Positions 45,284 to 54,369 of a DNA stretch of 58,691 nucleotides are shown here, in pieces. The DNA lies in contig CAKZXA010000062.1 in assembly GCA_937922045.1 (NCBI GenBank), positions 1 through 58,691 of the forward strand, written 5' to 3'. The first letter of the stretch is position 1. Each line of letters begins with the position of its first letter. The notes under the pieces were generated by a model. It was not told where the DNA came from, did not search any database, and worked only from the letters and a program-made list of their open reading frames with translations. The position numbers and the translations under genes are program-made. This stretch comes from an uncultured Acidimicrobiales bacterium. GTDB lineage: Bacteria > Actinomycetota > Acidimicrobiia > Acidimicrobiales > SZUA-35.

Positions 45284-45835
45284 TCCGGCGACCACAAAGT
45301 CGATCATCCGCTGAATCTCGGCATCGTCGGGTGGCTCGTGAGGGTGCATCATGACGTTGGCCAAGAAGGGAGATTCGGCCAACTCGGTGGCAACCAGCGG
45401 ATCGAGATCGCTGGGAATTTCGCCGCGGGCCATCGCCAATTCGACCACGGTACGAATCGGGCCCATCCGTTCGGCCAGCATCGATTCCTTGATCTCGGTG
45501 AGGCTCTCGCTGTTGGCCGAAGCGGCGAGGAGTTCGAGCATCAGCACCCTGAATCGGGGCTCGCAGACGATCTGGGATGTGGTCTCGGCATAGAGCCGCA
45601 AATCACTATCGAGCGACCCCGTGTTGGGGGTGGGGAAAGGCGCTATCGACGCATCGAGAGCGGTCACCATCAGAAGGTCGGAGCTGTCAAAGTGCCGATA
45701 GATCGTGGTTTTGGCCACGCCCGACCGGCGCGCCACCTCGTCGGCGGTGAAGCCGCTCACGCCCAGCTCGAAAAGAACTTCTCCTGCGGTTGAGAGAATC
45801 TTCTCCCTCGCCTTGGAAGACAGTGGGCGTGCCAT
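45269..45835 (-). CDS. TetR family transcriptional regulator
   Basis: 188 residues. N-terminal HTH (about 8-52): KILSTAGEVLFELGVSGFTA, then VARRSGVAKTTIYRHFDSSD. The C-terminal ligand domain is diverse. Divergent from mmpL, with ~190 bp between starts, so it probably represses this exporter and itself. It ends in a tandem repeat that supplies three in-frame stops. Confidence 0.9.
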   Translation of the reverse strand: MARPLSSKAREKILSTAGEVLFELGVSGFTADEVARRSGVAKTTIYRHFDSSDLLMVTALDASIAPFPTPNTGSLDSDLRLYAETTSQIVCEPRFRVLMLELLAASANSESLTEIKESMLAERMGPIRTVVELAMARGEIPSDLDPLVATELAESPFLANVMMHPHEPPDDAEIQRMIDFVVAGLQGM

Positions 45836-45841
45836 AACACT

Positions 45842-45864
45842 ACGGGAGTGTAGCGCTATCCCGT
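45842..45864. promoter_or_regulatory. Inverted repeat before tetR
   Basis: ACGGGA (45842-45847) and TCCCGT (45859-45864) flank the 8-bp palindrome TAGCGCTA (45851-45858), just upstream of the TetR start. A TetR self-binding site would fit this place. Confidence 0.35.
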
Positions 45865-45917
45865 CACAAGTTCATAACGAAACAGTAACAGGCCACTATG
45901 CCATCCGACACAAATCC

Positions 45918-45947
45918 TTGCTTTTCAATCACTCTGATGCCTATAAC
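45918..45947 (+). promoter_or_regulatory. Promoter of mmpL
   Basis: TTGCTT (45918-45923), 18-bp spacer, TATAAC (45942-45947). It gives a transcript start near 45954 and a leader of about 75 nt. The ribosome-binding site GAGGAGG lies 7 nt before ATG 46028. Confidence 0.45.
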
Positions 45948-45957
45948 GCTACTAGCT

Positions 45958-45980
45958 GGTATCGAAACCTGAGGGATACC
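45958..45980. promoter_or_regulatory. Inverted repeat just after the mmpL promoter
   Basis: GGTATC (45958-45963) and GATACC (45975-45980) are separated by 11 bp and lie about 5-25 bp after the predicted transcript start, a position where a bound TetR dimer would block transcription. Confidence 0.35.
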
Positions 45981-46027
45981 TACGAGATACTGCACGCCAC
46001 GACTTCAGCTGCCTGAGGAGGCACATC

Positions 46028-48505
46028 ATGCTCGCCCGCATCACCGCCTGGTGTTTTGATCACAAACGATCCGCTCTCGGCCTCTGGCTGCTCGCGCTGG
46101 TCGCTGTCTTTGGCTCAGCCATCACGGTTGGCGCTGGCTACGACGGCGCCTTCGACATCCCCGACTCCGACAGTGCCGACGGCTTCGCCGTCCTCGAGGA
46201 GCACTTCTCCGATCTCGGCGCCGGCGGCATGTCTGGCACCATCGTCTTCGAGGCTGAACAAGGGGTCGACGACCCCGAAGTCATCGCTGCCATGGAGGAA
46301 CTCTTCGCCCTGGTCAACGCCGGCTTCCCCGATGACAGCGGCGTCCCCGCTCACCCGGGCGCCACCGTAATCTCTCCCTACTCACCCCAAGGCCAAACCC
46401 AGGTAGCCCAGCAAGGCCCCTTGGCCGGTCAGCTCGCCTACGCCCAGGTAAATCTTGCGGCCGATGTCGACCAGACCGAATCAGCCTTGCTCGGTGAAGC
46501 CATCAACGAACACGCCCCCGAAATCGACGGGCTCGAAGTCCTACCTGGTGGTGCTGCGCTCGGCCTGTTCGAACCGCCAGAGACCGAACTGATCGGCCTG
46601 GCCTTCGCCGTCGTCGTGCTCATCCTCGCCTTCGGTTCCGTGCTGGCCATGGGTCTACCGATCGCGGTGGCGCTTGGCGGCGTTGGCGCTGGCATCGCCT
46701 CCATTGTCTTGCTCAGCAACGTTCTCACCATCCCCGATTTTGCCCCAACCCTCGGCGCCATGATCGGTCTCGGTGTCGGCATCGACTACGCCCTGTTCAT
46801 CGTGACCCGCTACCGCGAAGGCCTCCACAACGGCCTCGACCCACGAGCGGCCACCCTGGCCGCTATGGACACCGCCGGTCGGGCCGTGATCTTTGCTGGC
46901 ATCACGGTTGTCGTCTCCCTCCTCGGCATGCTGCTCATGGGCCTCCGTTTCATCTCCGGCCTTGGCATCGGGGCCTCGGTCACCGTGCTGCTGACCATGA
47001 TCAGCACCGTCACCCTGTTGCCGGCCCTCCTCGGGTTCGCCAGGGAGCGGGTCGAGGTAACCCGCTGGCGAGGCCTCATCATGGCCGGCTTTATTGCGCT
47101 CGCTCTGCTCGGTCTCGGCATCGGCGCTGGCCCAACGGTCGAGATTGGCTCCAGCGGCATCGAACTCCCACTGCTGACCGTTGCCAGCCTTGGTCTAGCC
47201 CTCGCAACCCTGCTGGTCAGTTTCGTTGTCCGGCCGCTTCGCAACGAGGTGCCGCGCCGGAAGACCAAGCCGATCCGCGACACCTGGGCCTACCGGTGGA
47301 GCCGCACCATCCAGCGCAACCCATGGCTGTGGCTGGCCGCTGGCACCATCGCTCTGCTGATCCTGGCCTCACCTATCCTCAGCCTGCGTCTCGGCTTCTC
47401 CGACGAGGGCAACTTCCCCGAAGAAACCTACACCCGCCAGGCCTACGATCGATTGGCTGAAGGTTTCGGCGATGGGTTCAACGGCCCCTTCCTTCTCACC
47501 GTCGAGCCCGGCGCTGGCGACCCGACCGAAGCCCTCCAGAGTCTGAGCGCAGCCCTGGCCCAGACCGAAGGCGTCGCCTTCGTCTCGCCTCCGTTCCCCA
47601 ACGATCCGGCTGCGCCCGAAGCCTTCCTGATGAATCTCGTGCCCACCACCTCCCCTCAGGACGAGGCGACGGCCGAACTGGTCAACACCCTTCGAGACGA
47701 GGTGATCCCCGCCGCGGTGGCCGGGACCGATCTCGATGTCAAGGTCAGCGGTATGGCCGCAGCCAACATCGACTTCACCTCGTTCCTGTCTCGCCGGGTC
47801 TTCGTGTTCTTCGGCGCCGTATTGGCCCTCTCGTTCGTGCTGCTGATGATGGTGTTCCGCTCACTGCTCGTGCCGCTGAAGGCGGTCATCATGAACGTGT
47901 TGTCGATCGCCGCCGCCTATGGCGTTGTCGTCGCCGTGTTCCAGTGGGGCTGGGCTGGCGACCTGCTCGGCATAGCGGGCGCCCCTATCGAACCCTTCGT
48001 TCCAATGATGCTGTTCGCCATCGTCTTCGGCCTGTCGATGGATTATGAAGTGTTCCTACTCTCCCGGGTGCGGGAAGAGTTCATCCACACCGGCGACGCC
48101 CGCAACTCGGTGGCCGACGGCCTGGCCGCAACCGCCCGAGTGATCACGGCCGCTGCCGCCATCATGGTCGTCGTGTTCGGCTCGTTCATGTTCGAAGACA
48201 ACCGCATCATCAAGCTCTTCGGCCTCGGTCTGGCCCTCGCCATTCTGCTCGACGCAACCCTGGTCCGCATGCTCTTAGTGCCAGCCACCATGGAACTCCT
48301 CGGCGACCGCAACTGGTGGATGCCGAAGTGGCTCGACCGGATCCTGCCCCAGCTCAACGTGGAAGGCACAAGCGACCATGGGGTCGTAGGCGGCGTCGCC
48401 GGGGCCGAGAAGAGCCAAGGCCACGAGTCGCTCAACGGTGACCAACCCGAAACCGAAGAGGAGACAGACCCGTCGCTCGACGAACTCGACCCGGTCGACG
48501 TGTAG
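46028..48505 (+). CDS. MmpL/RND-type membrane exporter
   Basis: 825 residues, about 12 membrane helices in two halves (helix 1 at about 15-35, then 185-370 and 590-760), each after a large outer loop. Typical motifs: GLGVGIDYALFIVTRYREGL in the first half and FGLSMDYEVFLLSRVREEF in the second, with the Asp-Tyr pairs of the proton relay. A charged tail (about 770-825) is cytoplasmic. The family exports lipids, glycolipids or drugs by proton motive force. It is controlled by the divergent TetR gene. Confidence 0.93.
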   Translation: MLARITAWCFDHKRSALGLWLLALVAVFGSAITVGAGYDGAFDIPDSDSADGFAVLEEHFSDLGAGGMSGTIVFEAEQGVDDPEVIAAMEELFALVNAGFPDDSGVPAHPGATVISPYSPQGQTQVAQQGPLAGQLAYAQVNLAADVDQTESALLGEAINEHAPEIDGLEVLPGGAALGLFEPPETELIGLAFAVVVLILAFGSVLAMGLPIAVALGGVGAGIASIVLLSNVLTIPDFAPTLGAMIGLGVGIDYALFIVTRYREGLHNGLDPRAATLAAMDTAGRAVIFAGITVVVSLLGMLLMGLRFISGLGIGASVTVLLTMISTVTLLPALLGFARERVEVTRWRGLIMAGFIALALLGLGIGAGPTVEIGSSGIELPLLTVASLGLALATLLVSFVVRPLRNEVPRRKTKPIRDTWAYRWSRTIQRNPWLWLAAGTIALLILASPILSLRLGFSDEGNFPEETYTRQAYDRLAEGFGDGFNGPFLLTVEPGAGDPTEALQSLSAALAQTEGVAFVSPPFPNDPAAPEAFLMNLVPTTSPQDEATAELVNTLRDEVIPAAVAGTDLDVKVSGMAAANIDFTSFLSRRVFVFFGAVLALSFVLLMMVFRSLLVPLKAVIMNVLSIAAAYGVVVAVFQWGWAGDLLGIAGAPIEPFVPMMLFAIVFGLSMDYEVFLLSRVREEFIHTGDARNSVADGLAATARVITAAAAIMVVVFGSFMFEDNRIIKLFGLGLALAILLDATLVRMLLVPATMELLGDRNWWMPKWLDRILPQLNVEGTSDHGVVGGVAGAEKSQGHESLNGDQPETEEETDPSLDELDPVDV

Positions 48506-48506
48506 C

Positions 48507-48521
48507 GGTCTGGTTCAGACC
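48507..48521 (+). terminator. Short hairpin after mmpL
   Basis: GGTCTG-GTT-CAGACC directly after the mmpL stop. No T-run follows, so it is a weak or Rho-assisted terminator at best. The remaining ~120 bp to the DUF1989 gene shows nothing. Confidence 0.3.
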
Positions 48522-48645
48522 AGGCTCGTCAGTTGCTGTTGGAACAGCCCTGGATTCTGAACCTGCGCCAACCAACAATCAACGCTGGCGACAGCACCCT
48601 TAGCGCTGCTTCCCTCGCGTGATGCGGAGTTAGTCGTTCGCCGAA

Positions 48646-49503
48646 CTAGGCCTGTAGGCCGTGGCCACCGCGGTAACCAGAGCGCACGGTCGGGGCCCAG
48701 GACTCGGGAAGGTCGGGGGCGTCAAAGATTTCAACCAGCAGTGGGTAGCAGGTTGTTGCGTCGTCTGAGTGAGAGGCGGAGCAGTCACCGCCGGGGCAGG
48801 CCGATAGGGCGCCGAGTAGATCGATATCGGCAACGAATTCGATGAAGTCGCCGGGGCGCACCGGGCTGGCCTTCATGAAGTACTGATGGGTGTCGGCGGT
48901 AAACCCCGTGCACATGAACACGTTCAACACATCGTGCACGTGCAACTCGGCCTCAGCCAACGACATGCCGGTACCGGCGGCCAGAGCGCGGGTGAGGTTC
49001 GAATGACAGCAGTAGTGGTAGTCGACACCCTTGAGCATGTGGTTGGTGTACGGATCGCAGCGGGTACCGATCACGTCGTGGATGCCGCCACCGTCTTCGT
49101 CCCAGCCGTACCAACCGAGGGTGTCGTGGGTGATGGTGGCCATCGGGCGTAGACCCGGCAGCGACGACCAGAGGCGGTCGCCGGTGGAGACATGGGTGGC
49201 GTGCAGCTGACGGGTCTTACCGCTGAAGAAGCGCTCGGTTAGATCACGGGCATTCCACAAATTCAGATCGCCGACCTGAGGACCGTCGACCCCGGTAATC
49301 CGGAAGTACTGGCCGGCGGAGACGGTGAACGTCCGAGCATCACGCGGTGGTACAAGCACCTCGTCTGTTTTGACCAAGCTCCGGCGAACGTTGCCCATGA
49401 GCGCAGAATCGACGGCCGGTAGCTGATCGACCTCGTAGCAGACGACGACGGGTCGAGACCTGTCCGCCACCGACTCAGCCGACGTCGGCTCACCCGAACT
49501 CAT
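48646..49503 (-). CDS. DUF1989 (urea carboxylase-associated family) protein
   Basis: 285 residues. The core begins with VPPRDARTFTVSAGQYFRIT, then DLNLWNARD, GTRCDPYTNHML, CCHSNLTRAL and NVFMCTGF. The family includes the two subunits of carboxyguanidine deiminase (guanidine breakdown) and other amidine-processing proteins. Only one DUF1989 gene is present here. The start overlaps the stop of the last permease gene by 4 bp (ATGA), so it belongs to the polyamine-type ABC operon. Substrate of transporter and enzyme is probably a nitrogen-rich cation such as a guanidino compound or polyamine. Confidence 0.88.
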   Translation of the reverse strand: MSSGEPTSAESVADRSRPVVVCYEVDQLPAVDSALMGNVRRSLVKTDEVLVPPRDARTFTVSAGQYFRITGVDGPQVGDLNLWNARDLTERFFSGKTRQLHATHVSTGDRLWSSLPGLRPMATITHDTLGWYGWDEDGGGIHDVIGTRCDPYTNHMLKGVDYHYCCHSNLTRALAAGTGMSLAEAELHVHDVLNVFMCTGFTADTHQYFMKASPVRPGDFIEFVADIDLLGALSACPGGDCSASHSDDATTCYPLLVEIFDAPDLPESWAPTVRSGYRGGHGLQA

Positions 49504-50384
49504 CCTGGGGTCAGCCCACGGATACGTTCGTTGCGGCGGCGCAACAGCTCAAGCGTGGCGAGCAGCAGGATCGACAAGATCACCATCATGGTTGCGACCG
49601 CCAGGATCGTCAACGAGATCTGCTCTCTCAAACCGACAAACATCTGCCACGGCAAGGTCTGCACCTTCTGAGACCCGATGATGGTAATCACCACGACCTC
49701 ATCGAAGCTGGTGATGAAGGCGAACAGGGCGCCGGAAATCACACCGGGCAGGATGAGCGGCATCTGCACCTTAAAGAAGGTGCGAACCGGACCGGCCCCC
49801 ATGCTGGCCGCCGCTCGCGTTAAGGAACGATCGAACCCAACGAGCGTTGCGGTCACCGTGATGATCACGAAGGGCACACCCAACACCGAATGAGCCAACA
49901 CCACCTTGATGTACTCGACAAGGCCTTGCGACAAGCCGACCGTGTCCTCCAGGAAGTTTCCGAGCTGTGAGTAGAAGAAGAACATGCCGAGAGCCGAGAT
50001 GATCAGTGGCACGATCATCGGTGAGATCAGGATGGCCATGATGGCCCGCCGACCCGGCACATGCGATTGAGACAAGCCCATGGCGGCCAAGGTTCCCAGC
50101 GTGACGGCGATCATGGTGGCTGGGATGGCGATGCGGAACGAGTTCCATACCGCCGTCGTCCACTCGGGGTTCGTCAGCGCATCCTCATAATGTTTCAGTG
50201 AGTAGGCGCCGTCGGAGAACGTGAGCATCTCTTCGGTGTAGGTGAAGTACTCACCGCCGGAGAAGCTGAGCGGAATGATGGCGAAGATCGGGGCGACCAG
50301 AAAGAAAAAGATGACGGCACACAGCATCCGGAAGCTGTAGTGCCAGAACTTCTGTCCGGTAGACGCATAGGGAGGGAGAGCCAT
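49500..50384 (-). CDS. Polyamine-type ABC permease (PotC type)
   Basis: 294 residues, six membrane helices. SFRIAIPATMIAVTLGTLAAMG before helix two, and an EAA-type loop with AAASMGAGPVRTFFKVQMPL. N-terminal ~15 residues precede the first helix. ATG 30 bp after the PotB-type stop. Forms the channel with it. Confidence 0.92.
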   Translation of the reverse strand: MALPPYASTGQKFWHYSFRMLCAVIFFFLVAPIFAIIPLSFSGGEYFTYTEEMLTFSDGAYSLKHYEDALTNPEWTTAVWNSFRIAIPATMIAVTLGTLAAMGLSQSHVPGRRAIMAILISPMIVPLIISALGMFFFYSQLGNFLEDTVGLSQGLVEYIKVVLAHSVLGVPFVIITVTATLVGFDRSLTRAAASMGAGPVRTFFKVQMPLILPGVISGALFAFITSFDEVVVITIIGSQKVQTLPWQMFVGLREQISLTILAVATMMVILSILLLATLELLRRRNERIRGLTPG

Positions 50385-50414
50385 GATGAATCCTGCTTGC
50401 TTCCTGTCGGAGCC

Positions 50415-51683
50415 CTATCCGAGCTTCACGTTGTCGATGCCGACAACTCGGTCGTAGATCCAATACAGCACCATCACCATGATCAGCAGCATCCCGCCGA
50501 GCGCAGCGGCAAGACCCCAGTTGAGCGTTGACGAGATGTTGTAGGCAATGCGGTTCGAGATGAAAATGCCGGTGCTGCCACCGACGATCTCAGGCGTGAT
50601 GTAGTAGCCGATCGACAGGATGAAGGTAAGGATCGCTCCGGCTCCGATTCCCGGCACCGACTGGGGGAAGTAGACCCGGCGGAAGGCGGTGATGTCGTTG
50701 GCGCCGAGCGACTTGGCCGCCCGTAGGTACGACGGCGGAATGGTCTTCATCACCGAATACATCGGCAAGATCATGAAGGGCAGCAGGATGTGGGTCATGG
50801 CCACGATCGTGCCGAACTGGTTGTACATGAGTGGCAGCGGGGAATCGATGATGCCGATCGACTCCAGCGTGCTGTTGATCACGCCTTGTTCCTGCAGAAG
50901 GACCTTCCAGGCCGAGGTTCGCACCAGCAGCGATGTCCAGAAGGGAAGCAGGACGAGGATCAGGAGAAGGTTGGCGTAGCGGTCGAGCGTGTTCGACAAC
51001 ATCCAGGCGATCGGGTAGCCAAGCAGGGCACACATGCAGGTGATGATCAGCGACATGAGGATGGTTCGCCAGAAGAGCCGTAGATAAATTGCCTCGTCCG
51101 CATCGCGGGCGACGACCCCCTCTGAGGTCAGTCGGCGATCGACGGAGCTGGCGTAGTAGCCGGTGGTGTAACCGCCGGAGTAGGTCTTGATCGTTTCCCA
51201 GATGAACAGCTCACCCCAGGCCTCATCTTCGGCGATCAGCTTCTCTTTGAAGGGGCCATCGTTTTCGAGATCCCAGCCCTTCACCTCACGACCGAGCTGA
51301 CGGAACTTCGAGGCAATGCCTGGGGTCTCGTAGTTAAGTCGGCCGCCTACCACGGTGTGGGTTCGTTCGTCAGCCGCCACCTGCATGTCGGCAGCAAAGG
51401 CAGCGTAGACCGCTTCGGGCGGGGTGTCGGTCGGGCCCGTCGGGCTCCACGACTCCATGGCCGCCACCGTCTTCGGCAACGTTTCTGGGACAACGCTGTT
51501 GTCGACCGAGCGAAACAGCATGCCGATGATCGGCCACACGAACGTGATGAGCACGAACAACAGCAGGGGCGCGATCAGCATCAGGGCCCGCATTTTTTGC
51601 CGGAACAGCGCCTTGCGCAAAGCCACCGACAACGGCTTGTCGTCGGCGGTGAGGATCGGGCCGTCTTCAAGCTCTGTGGTCAT
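50415..51683 (-). CDS. Polyamine-type ABC permease (PotB type)
   Basis: 422 residues, longer than usual PotB (~290) because a ~130-residue outer insertion lies between helix one (about 35-55) and helix two (about 205). The rest has LGYPIAWMLSNTLDRYANLL and the EAA loop AKSLGANDITAFRRVYFPQS. The ATG 51683 has no ribosome-binding site of its own. Two 5-codon mini-ORFs directly upstream overlap it by ATGA, so start by coupled translation is likely. Confidence 0.9.
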   Translation of the reverse strand: MTTELEDGPILTADDKPLSVALRKALFRQKMRALMLIAPLLLFVLITFVWPIIGMLFRSVDNSVVPETLPKTVAAMESWSPTGPTDTPPEAVYAAFAADMQVAADERTHTVVGGRLNYETPGIASKFRQLGREVKGWDLENDGPFKEKLIAEDEAWGELFIWETIKTYSGGYTTGYYASSVDRRLTSEGVVARDADEAIYLRLFWRTILMSLIITCMCALLGYPIAWMLSNTLDRYANLLLILVLLPFWTSLLVRTSAWKVLLQEQGVINSTLESIGIIDSPLPLMYNQFGTIVAMTHILLPFMILPMYSVMKTIPPSYLRAAKSLGANDITAFRRVYFPQSVPGIGAGAILTFILSIGYYITPEIVGGSTGIFISNRIAYNISSTLNWGLAAALGGMLLIMVMVLYWIYDRVVGIDNVKLG

Positions 51684-51711
51684 GAGATCGTGGTCATGAG
51701 ATCGTGCTCAT
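51680..51711 (-). repeat. Two 5-codon mini-ORFs from a 14-bp duplication before potB
   Basis: ATG codons at 51711, 51697 and 51683 (the potB start) are 14 bp apart in a repeated CACGATCTCATGAC unit. The first two open mini-frames, M-S-T-I-S-stop (51711-51694) and M-T-T-I-S-stop (51697-51680), whose ATGA stops overlap the next start. AAGGGG (about 11 nt before the first ATG) is the only ribosome-binding site. A stepwise re-initiation leader. Confidence 0.55.
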
Positions 51712-51738
51712 CGTTTCAGGTTCCCCTTGGTGTCGGTC

Positions 51739-51758
51739 GGGGGGTCTGAAGACCCCCC
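51739..51758 (-). terminator. Strong hairpin between the potD- and potB-like genes
   Basis: Perfect 8-bp stem GGGGGGTC/GACCCCCC with a 4-nt loop, 38 bp after the solute-binding gene stop on its strand and before the permease genes. No long T-run follows, so partial termination or mRNA-end protection is likely, which fits the usual excess of binding protein over permease. Confidence 0.55.
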
Positions 51759-51795
51759 AACCTCACACATACATTTTGCTAGCTACGAGTAACGA

Positions 51796-53061
51796 CTAGC
51801 CGGCCAGCCAGGACTGGTACTTGGCGTCGATGTCGTCGCGGTAGTCAGACCAGAAGTCGTACTGGGTGACGAAGATGTTCTCGGCGTTGGCCGGATCGGT
51901 CGGCATGTGCTGAGCCATGTCGATGCCGAGGTCGGCGTGCTTGCCAACCAGCGGAGCTGACGAGGCGCGAGCCGGGCCGTAGGAGATCCACTGGGATTGA
52001 TCGGCGAGACGCTGGGTGTCGGTTGCGAAGAAGACGAAATCGAGCACCTTGTCGAGGCGATCCTGGGGCAGGCCAGCGGGAATGATCCAGCCGTCGAAGT
52101 CGAACATCTGAGCGTCCCAGAGCATGCTGATCGGCTGACCATCTTCTTCGATGGCGGAGAAGAGGCGACCGTTGTAGGTGGATCCCATCACGACTTCACC
52201 GTCGGCCAGAAGCTGAGGTGTGTCGGCACCGGCGCTCCAGAAGACAATGTCGTCCTTGATGGTATCGAGCTTGGCGATGGCCTGATCCTGGCCTTCTTCG
52301 GTCGCCAGCACGTCGTAGATGTCGGCCTTAGCCACACCGTCACAGAGCAGGGCCCATTCCATGTTGTTCAACGGACGAGACTCAAGTGCCCGCTTGCCGG
52401 GGTACTTGTCGGTGTCGAACAGGGCGCAGATGTCGGTTGGCGCATCGTCACCGACGAGGTCGTCGCGGAAGCCGACCGTGGTCGAGTAAACGATCTGCGG
52501 AATGAAGCAGTCGGAGACAAGGTAGTCGCCGAAGTCTTCGGTGGCCGACGAACCATCGTCGCCCTCAGCCAGCATCGTGTCGAAGTCGATCTCCATGGCG
52601 AGGCCCTCGTCGCAGAGGCGGATGGCGTCAGCGCCAACCACGTCGACAAGGTCCCAGGTGATGTTGCCGGCTTCGTTCATTGCCCGAAGCTTGGCCACCG
52701 CGTCAGCCGAGCTCTCGTCCCAGATGAACTCCTGGCCAGTGGCCTCGGTGTAGGGATCGGAGTAAGCGTTCTGCTGCGACGTCTGGTAGGCGCCGCCCCA
52801 TGACACGAGGGTCAGGGCGTCGCCGTCGGAGGCAGGGGCGGCTTCATCGTCGCCCTCGTCTTCCATGGCGTCTTCGTCGTCGCCAGCATCGTCGGAACCG
52901 GCGTCATCGCCAGCATCGTCAGAAGCAGCGTCATCGCCGGCATCATCGGTCGATGCTCCAGCGTCGGTATCTGCATCGGAGGAGCCGCAAGCTGAAGCCA
53001 GCAAGCCCATCGTGGTTATCAACGCCAGTAAGGCGAAGATGCGTTTAAGGTTTTCGGTCAT
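51796..53061 (-). CDS. Polyamine-type ABC substrate-binding lipoprotein (PotD type)
   Basis: 421 residues. ATG 53061 with GGGGAGAAGA just upstream. Signal peptide with lipobox LASAC. A long acidic spacer (about 24-75: Asp/Ala/Gly-rich, repeats of DDAGDDA) precedes the spermidine/putrescine-binding fold: LTLVSWGGAYQTSQQNAYSD, then FVFFATDTQRLADQSQWISYGPA. The acidic linker may lift the receptor from the membrane and concentrate cations. Confidence 0.92.
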   Translation of the reverse strand: MTENLKRIFALLALITTMGLLASACGSSDADTDAGASTDDAGDDAASDDAGDDAGSDDAGDDEDAMEDEGDDEAAPASDGDALTLVSWGGAYQTSQQNAYSDPYTEATGQEFIWDESSADAVAKLRAMNEAGNITWDLVDVVGADAIRLCDEGLAMEIDFDTMLAEGDDGSSATEDFGDYLVSDCFIPQIVYSTTVGFRDDLVGDDAPTDICALFDTDKYPGKRALESRPLNNMEWALLCDGVAKADIYDVLATEEGQDQAIAKLDTIKDDIVFWSAGADTPQLLADGEVVMGSTYNGRLFSAIEEDGQPISMLWDAQMFDFDGWIIPAGLPQDRLDKVLDFVFFATDTQRLADQSQWISYGPARASSAPLVGKHADLGIDMAQHMPTDPANAENIFVTQYDFWSDYRDDIDAKYQSWLAG

Positions 53062-53071
53062 TCTTCTCCCC

Positions 53072-53097
53072 TATTTCTAGGTTTGTATTTCTAGGTT
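53072..53097. repeat. 12-bp direct repeat in the potD leader
   Basis: TATTTCTAGGTT at 53072-53083 and again at 53086-53097, period 14 bp, just upstream of the solute-binding gene on the minus strand. Its function is unknown. Confidence 0.6.
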
Positions 53098-53140
53098 GTT
53101 CTGTTCTCTTATGTTCTGGTTGGTTGTTTTTTGATCATTG

Positions 53141-54247
53141 CTAGGCCGCAACCTCAGCGTGATCGAGAGCGCGGCAGTCTTGTGTGCTCCAGCTGATGCT
53201 GGTCTCGCCACCGACCTCCGGAACCTTCTGATTGGAAGCATTCGGTACCTTTACGACGAACTCGTCATTGCCGAGAACATCGAGACGGCACCGAATGTGG
53301 TCGCCCAAGTAGATCAATTCGCAGACCTTAGCATCAACGACGTTGTCGCCGAGCTCGCCAATAGTGACGCGCTCAGGTCGAATCGAAAGCTGTGAAAGGT
53401 CACCCTTGCCGCCACAGTTGACGGCGAGAGCCTTGATAGTGGTGTCGCCCACCGAAACGTGAGCGACATCGCCGACGAGCTCTTCAACTCGACCGGTGAA
53501 CTTGTTGTTTTCGCCAATGAACTGGGCCACGAACGAGGTTTCGGGCTTCTCGTAAAGTTCGGATGGGCCGGCCAGCTGCTGGATGCGGCCGTCGTCGAAG
53601 ACCGCTATGCGGTCCGACATTGTCAGGGCTTCGCTCTGGTCGTGGGTGACGTAGACAACGGTGACTCCGAGGTTCTCATGGATGCGCTTGATCTCATACT
53701 GCATCTCCTCGCGAAGCTGCTTATCAAGGGCGCCAAGGGGTTCGTCCATCAGCACCAGCTCGGCATCGAAGACAAGGGCTCGGGCCACAGCGATTCGTTG
53801 CTGCTGGCCGCCGGAAAGCTGGGCCGGACGGCGGCTACCAAACTCGCCCATGCGGACCATGTCGAGCGCTCGCTGCACCTTGTCTTGTCGTGTGCTTTTG
53901 TCCATGCCTCGTACCTCGAGGGGGAACGACAGGTTCTCACCCACGGTCATGTGAGGAAAGAGGGCGTAGTTCTGAAACACCATGCCGATGCCACGCTTGT
54001 GGGGCGGGATGTTGTTGATCGAAACACCGTCGAGCAAAATCTGGCCGTGGGTGGCGGTTTCAAATCCAGCCAACATCATCAGGCATGTCGTCTTGCCCGA
54101 ACCTGACGGCCCGAGCATCGTGACGAATTCGCCCTTTTCGATCTTGAGATTGAGATCCTTGACAACGAGTGTTTTGCCGTCGTAGCTTTTCTGCACGCCG
54201 TCAAAGGCGACATACGCGCTGCTGTCGGTCATGCTGGTTTCGGTCAC
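53141..54247 (-). CDS. Polyamine-type ABC transporter ATPase (PotA type)
   Basis: 368 residues. Three starts are close: ATG 54250 (too near the GGAGA site), GTG 54247 (3 nt after it, chosen) and ATG 54232. Walker A GPSGSGKTT, Q-loop VFQNYALFPHMTVGENL, signature LSGGQQQRIAVARAL, Walker B LVLMDEPLGALD, switch His in VTHDQSEAL. A C-terminal TOBE domain (about 275-355) has RPERVTIGE. It powers the PotBC-type permeases encoded downstream. Confidence 0.93.
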   Translation of the reverse strand: MTETSMTDSSAYVAFDGVQKSYDGKTLVVKDLNLKIEKGEFVTMLGPSGSGKTTCLMMLAGFETATHGQILLDGVSINNIPPHKRGIGMVFQNYALFPHMTVGENLSFPLEVRGMDKSTRQDKVQRALDMVRMGEFGSRRPAQLSGGQQQRIAVARALVFDAELVLMDEPLGALDKQLREEMQYEIKRIHENLGVTVVYVTHDQSEALTMSDRIAVFDDGRIQQLAGPSELYEKPETSFVAQFIGENNKFTGRVEELVGDVAHVSVGDTTIKALAVNCGGKGDLSQLSIRPERVTIGELGDNVVDAKVCELIYLGDHIRCRLDVLGNDEFVVKVPNASNQKVPEVGGETSISWSTQDCRALDHAEVAA

Positions 54248-54310
54248 CATTCTCCGCTCGTCAGCTGGTACGCGCGGTGCCGCCTGCAACGCGCTTCTCC
54301 GCGAAGGTAG

Positions 54311-54324
54311 TGCCGAATTCGGCA
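54311..54324. promoter_or_regulatory. 14-bp perfect palindrome upstream of potA
   Basis: TGCCGAATTCGGCA is its own reverse complement and lies ~65 bp ahead of the ATPase gene start, in the 158-bp gap after the selenoprotein-like gene. Probable operator for a dimeric repressor. A CGCG-cttctc-CGCG hairpin is close by (54290-54303). Confidence 0.45.
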
Positions 54325-54369
54325 ATTTTCCACCACCTCGCAGCATTGGCATACAACGTGAAACTCCGT

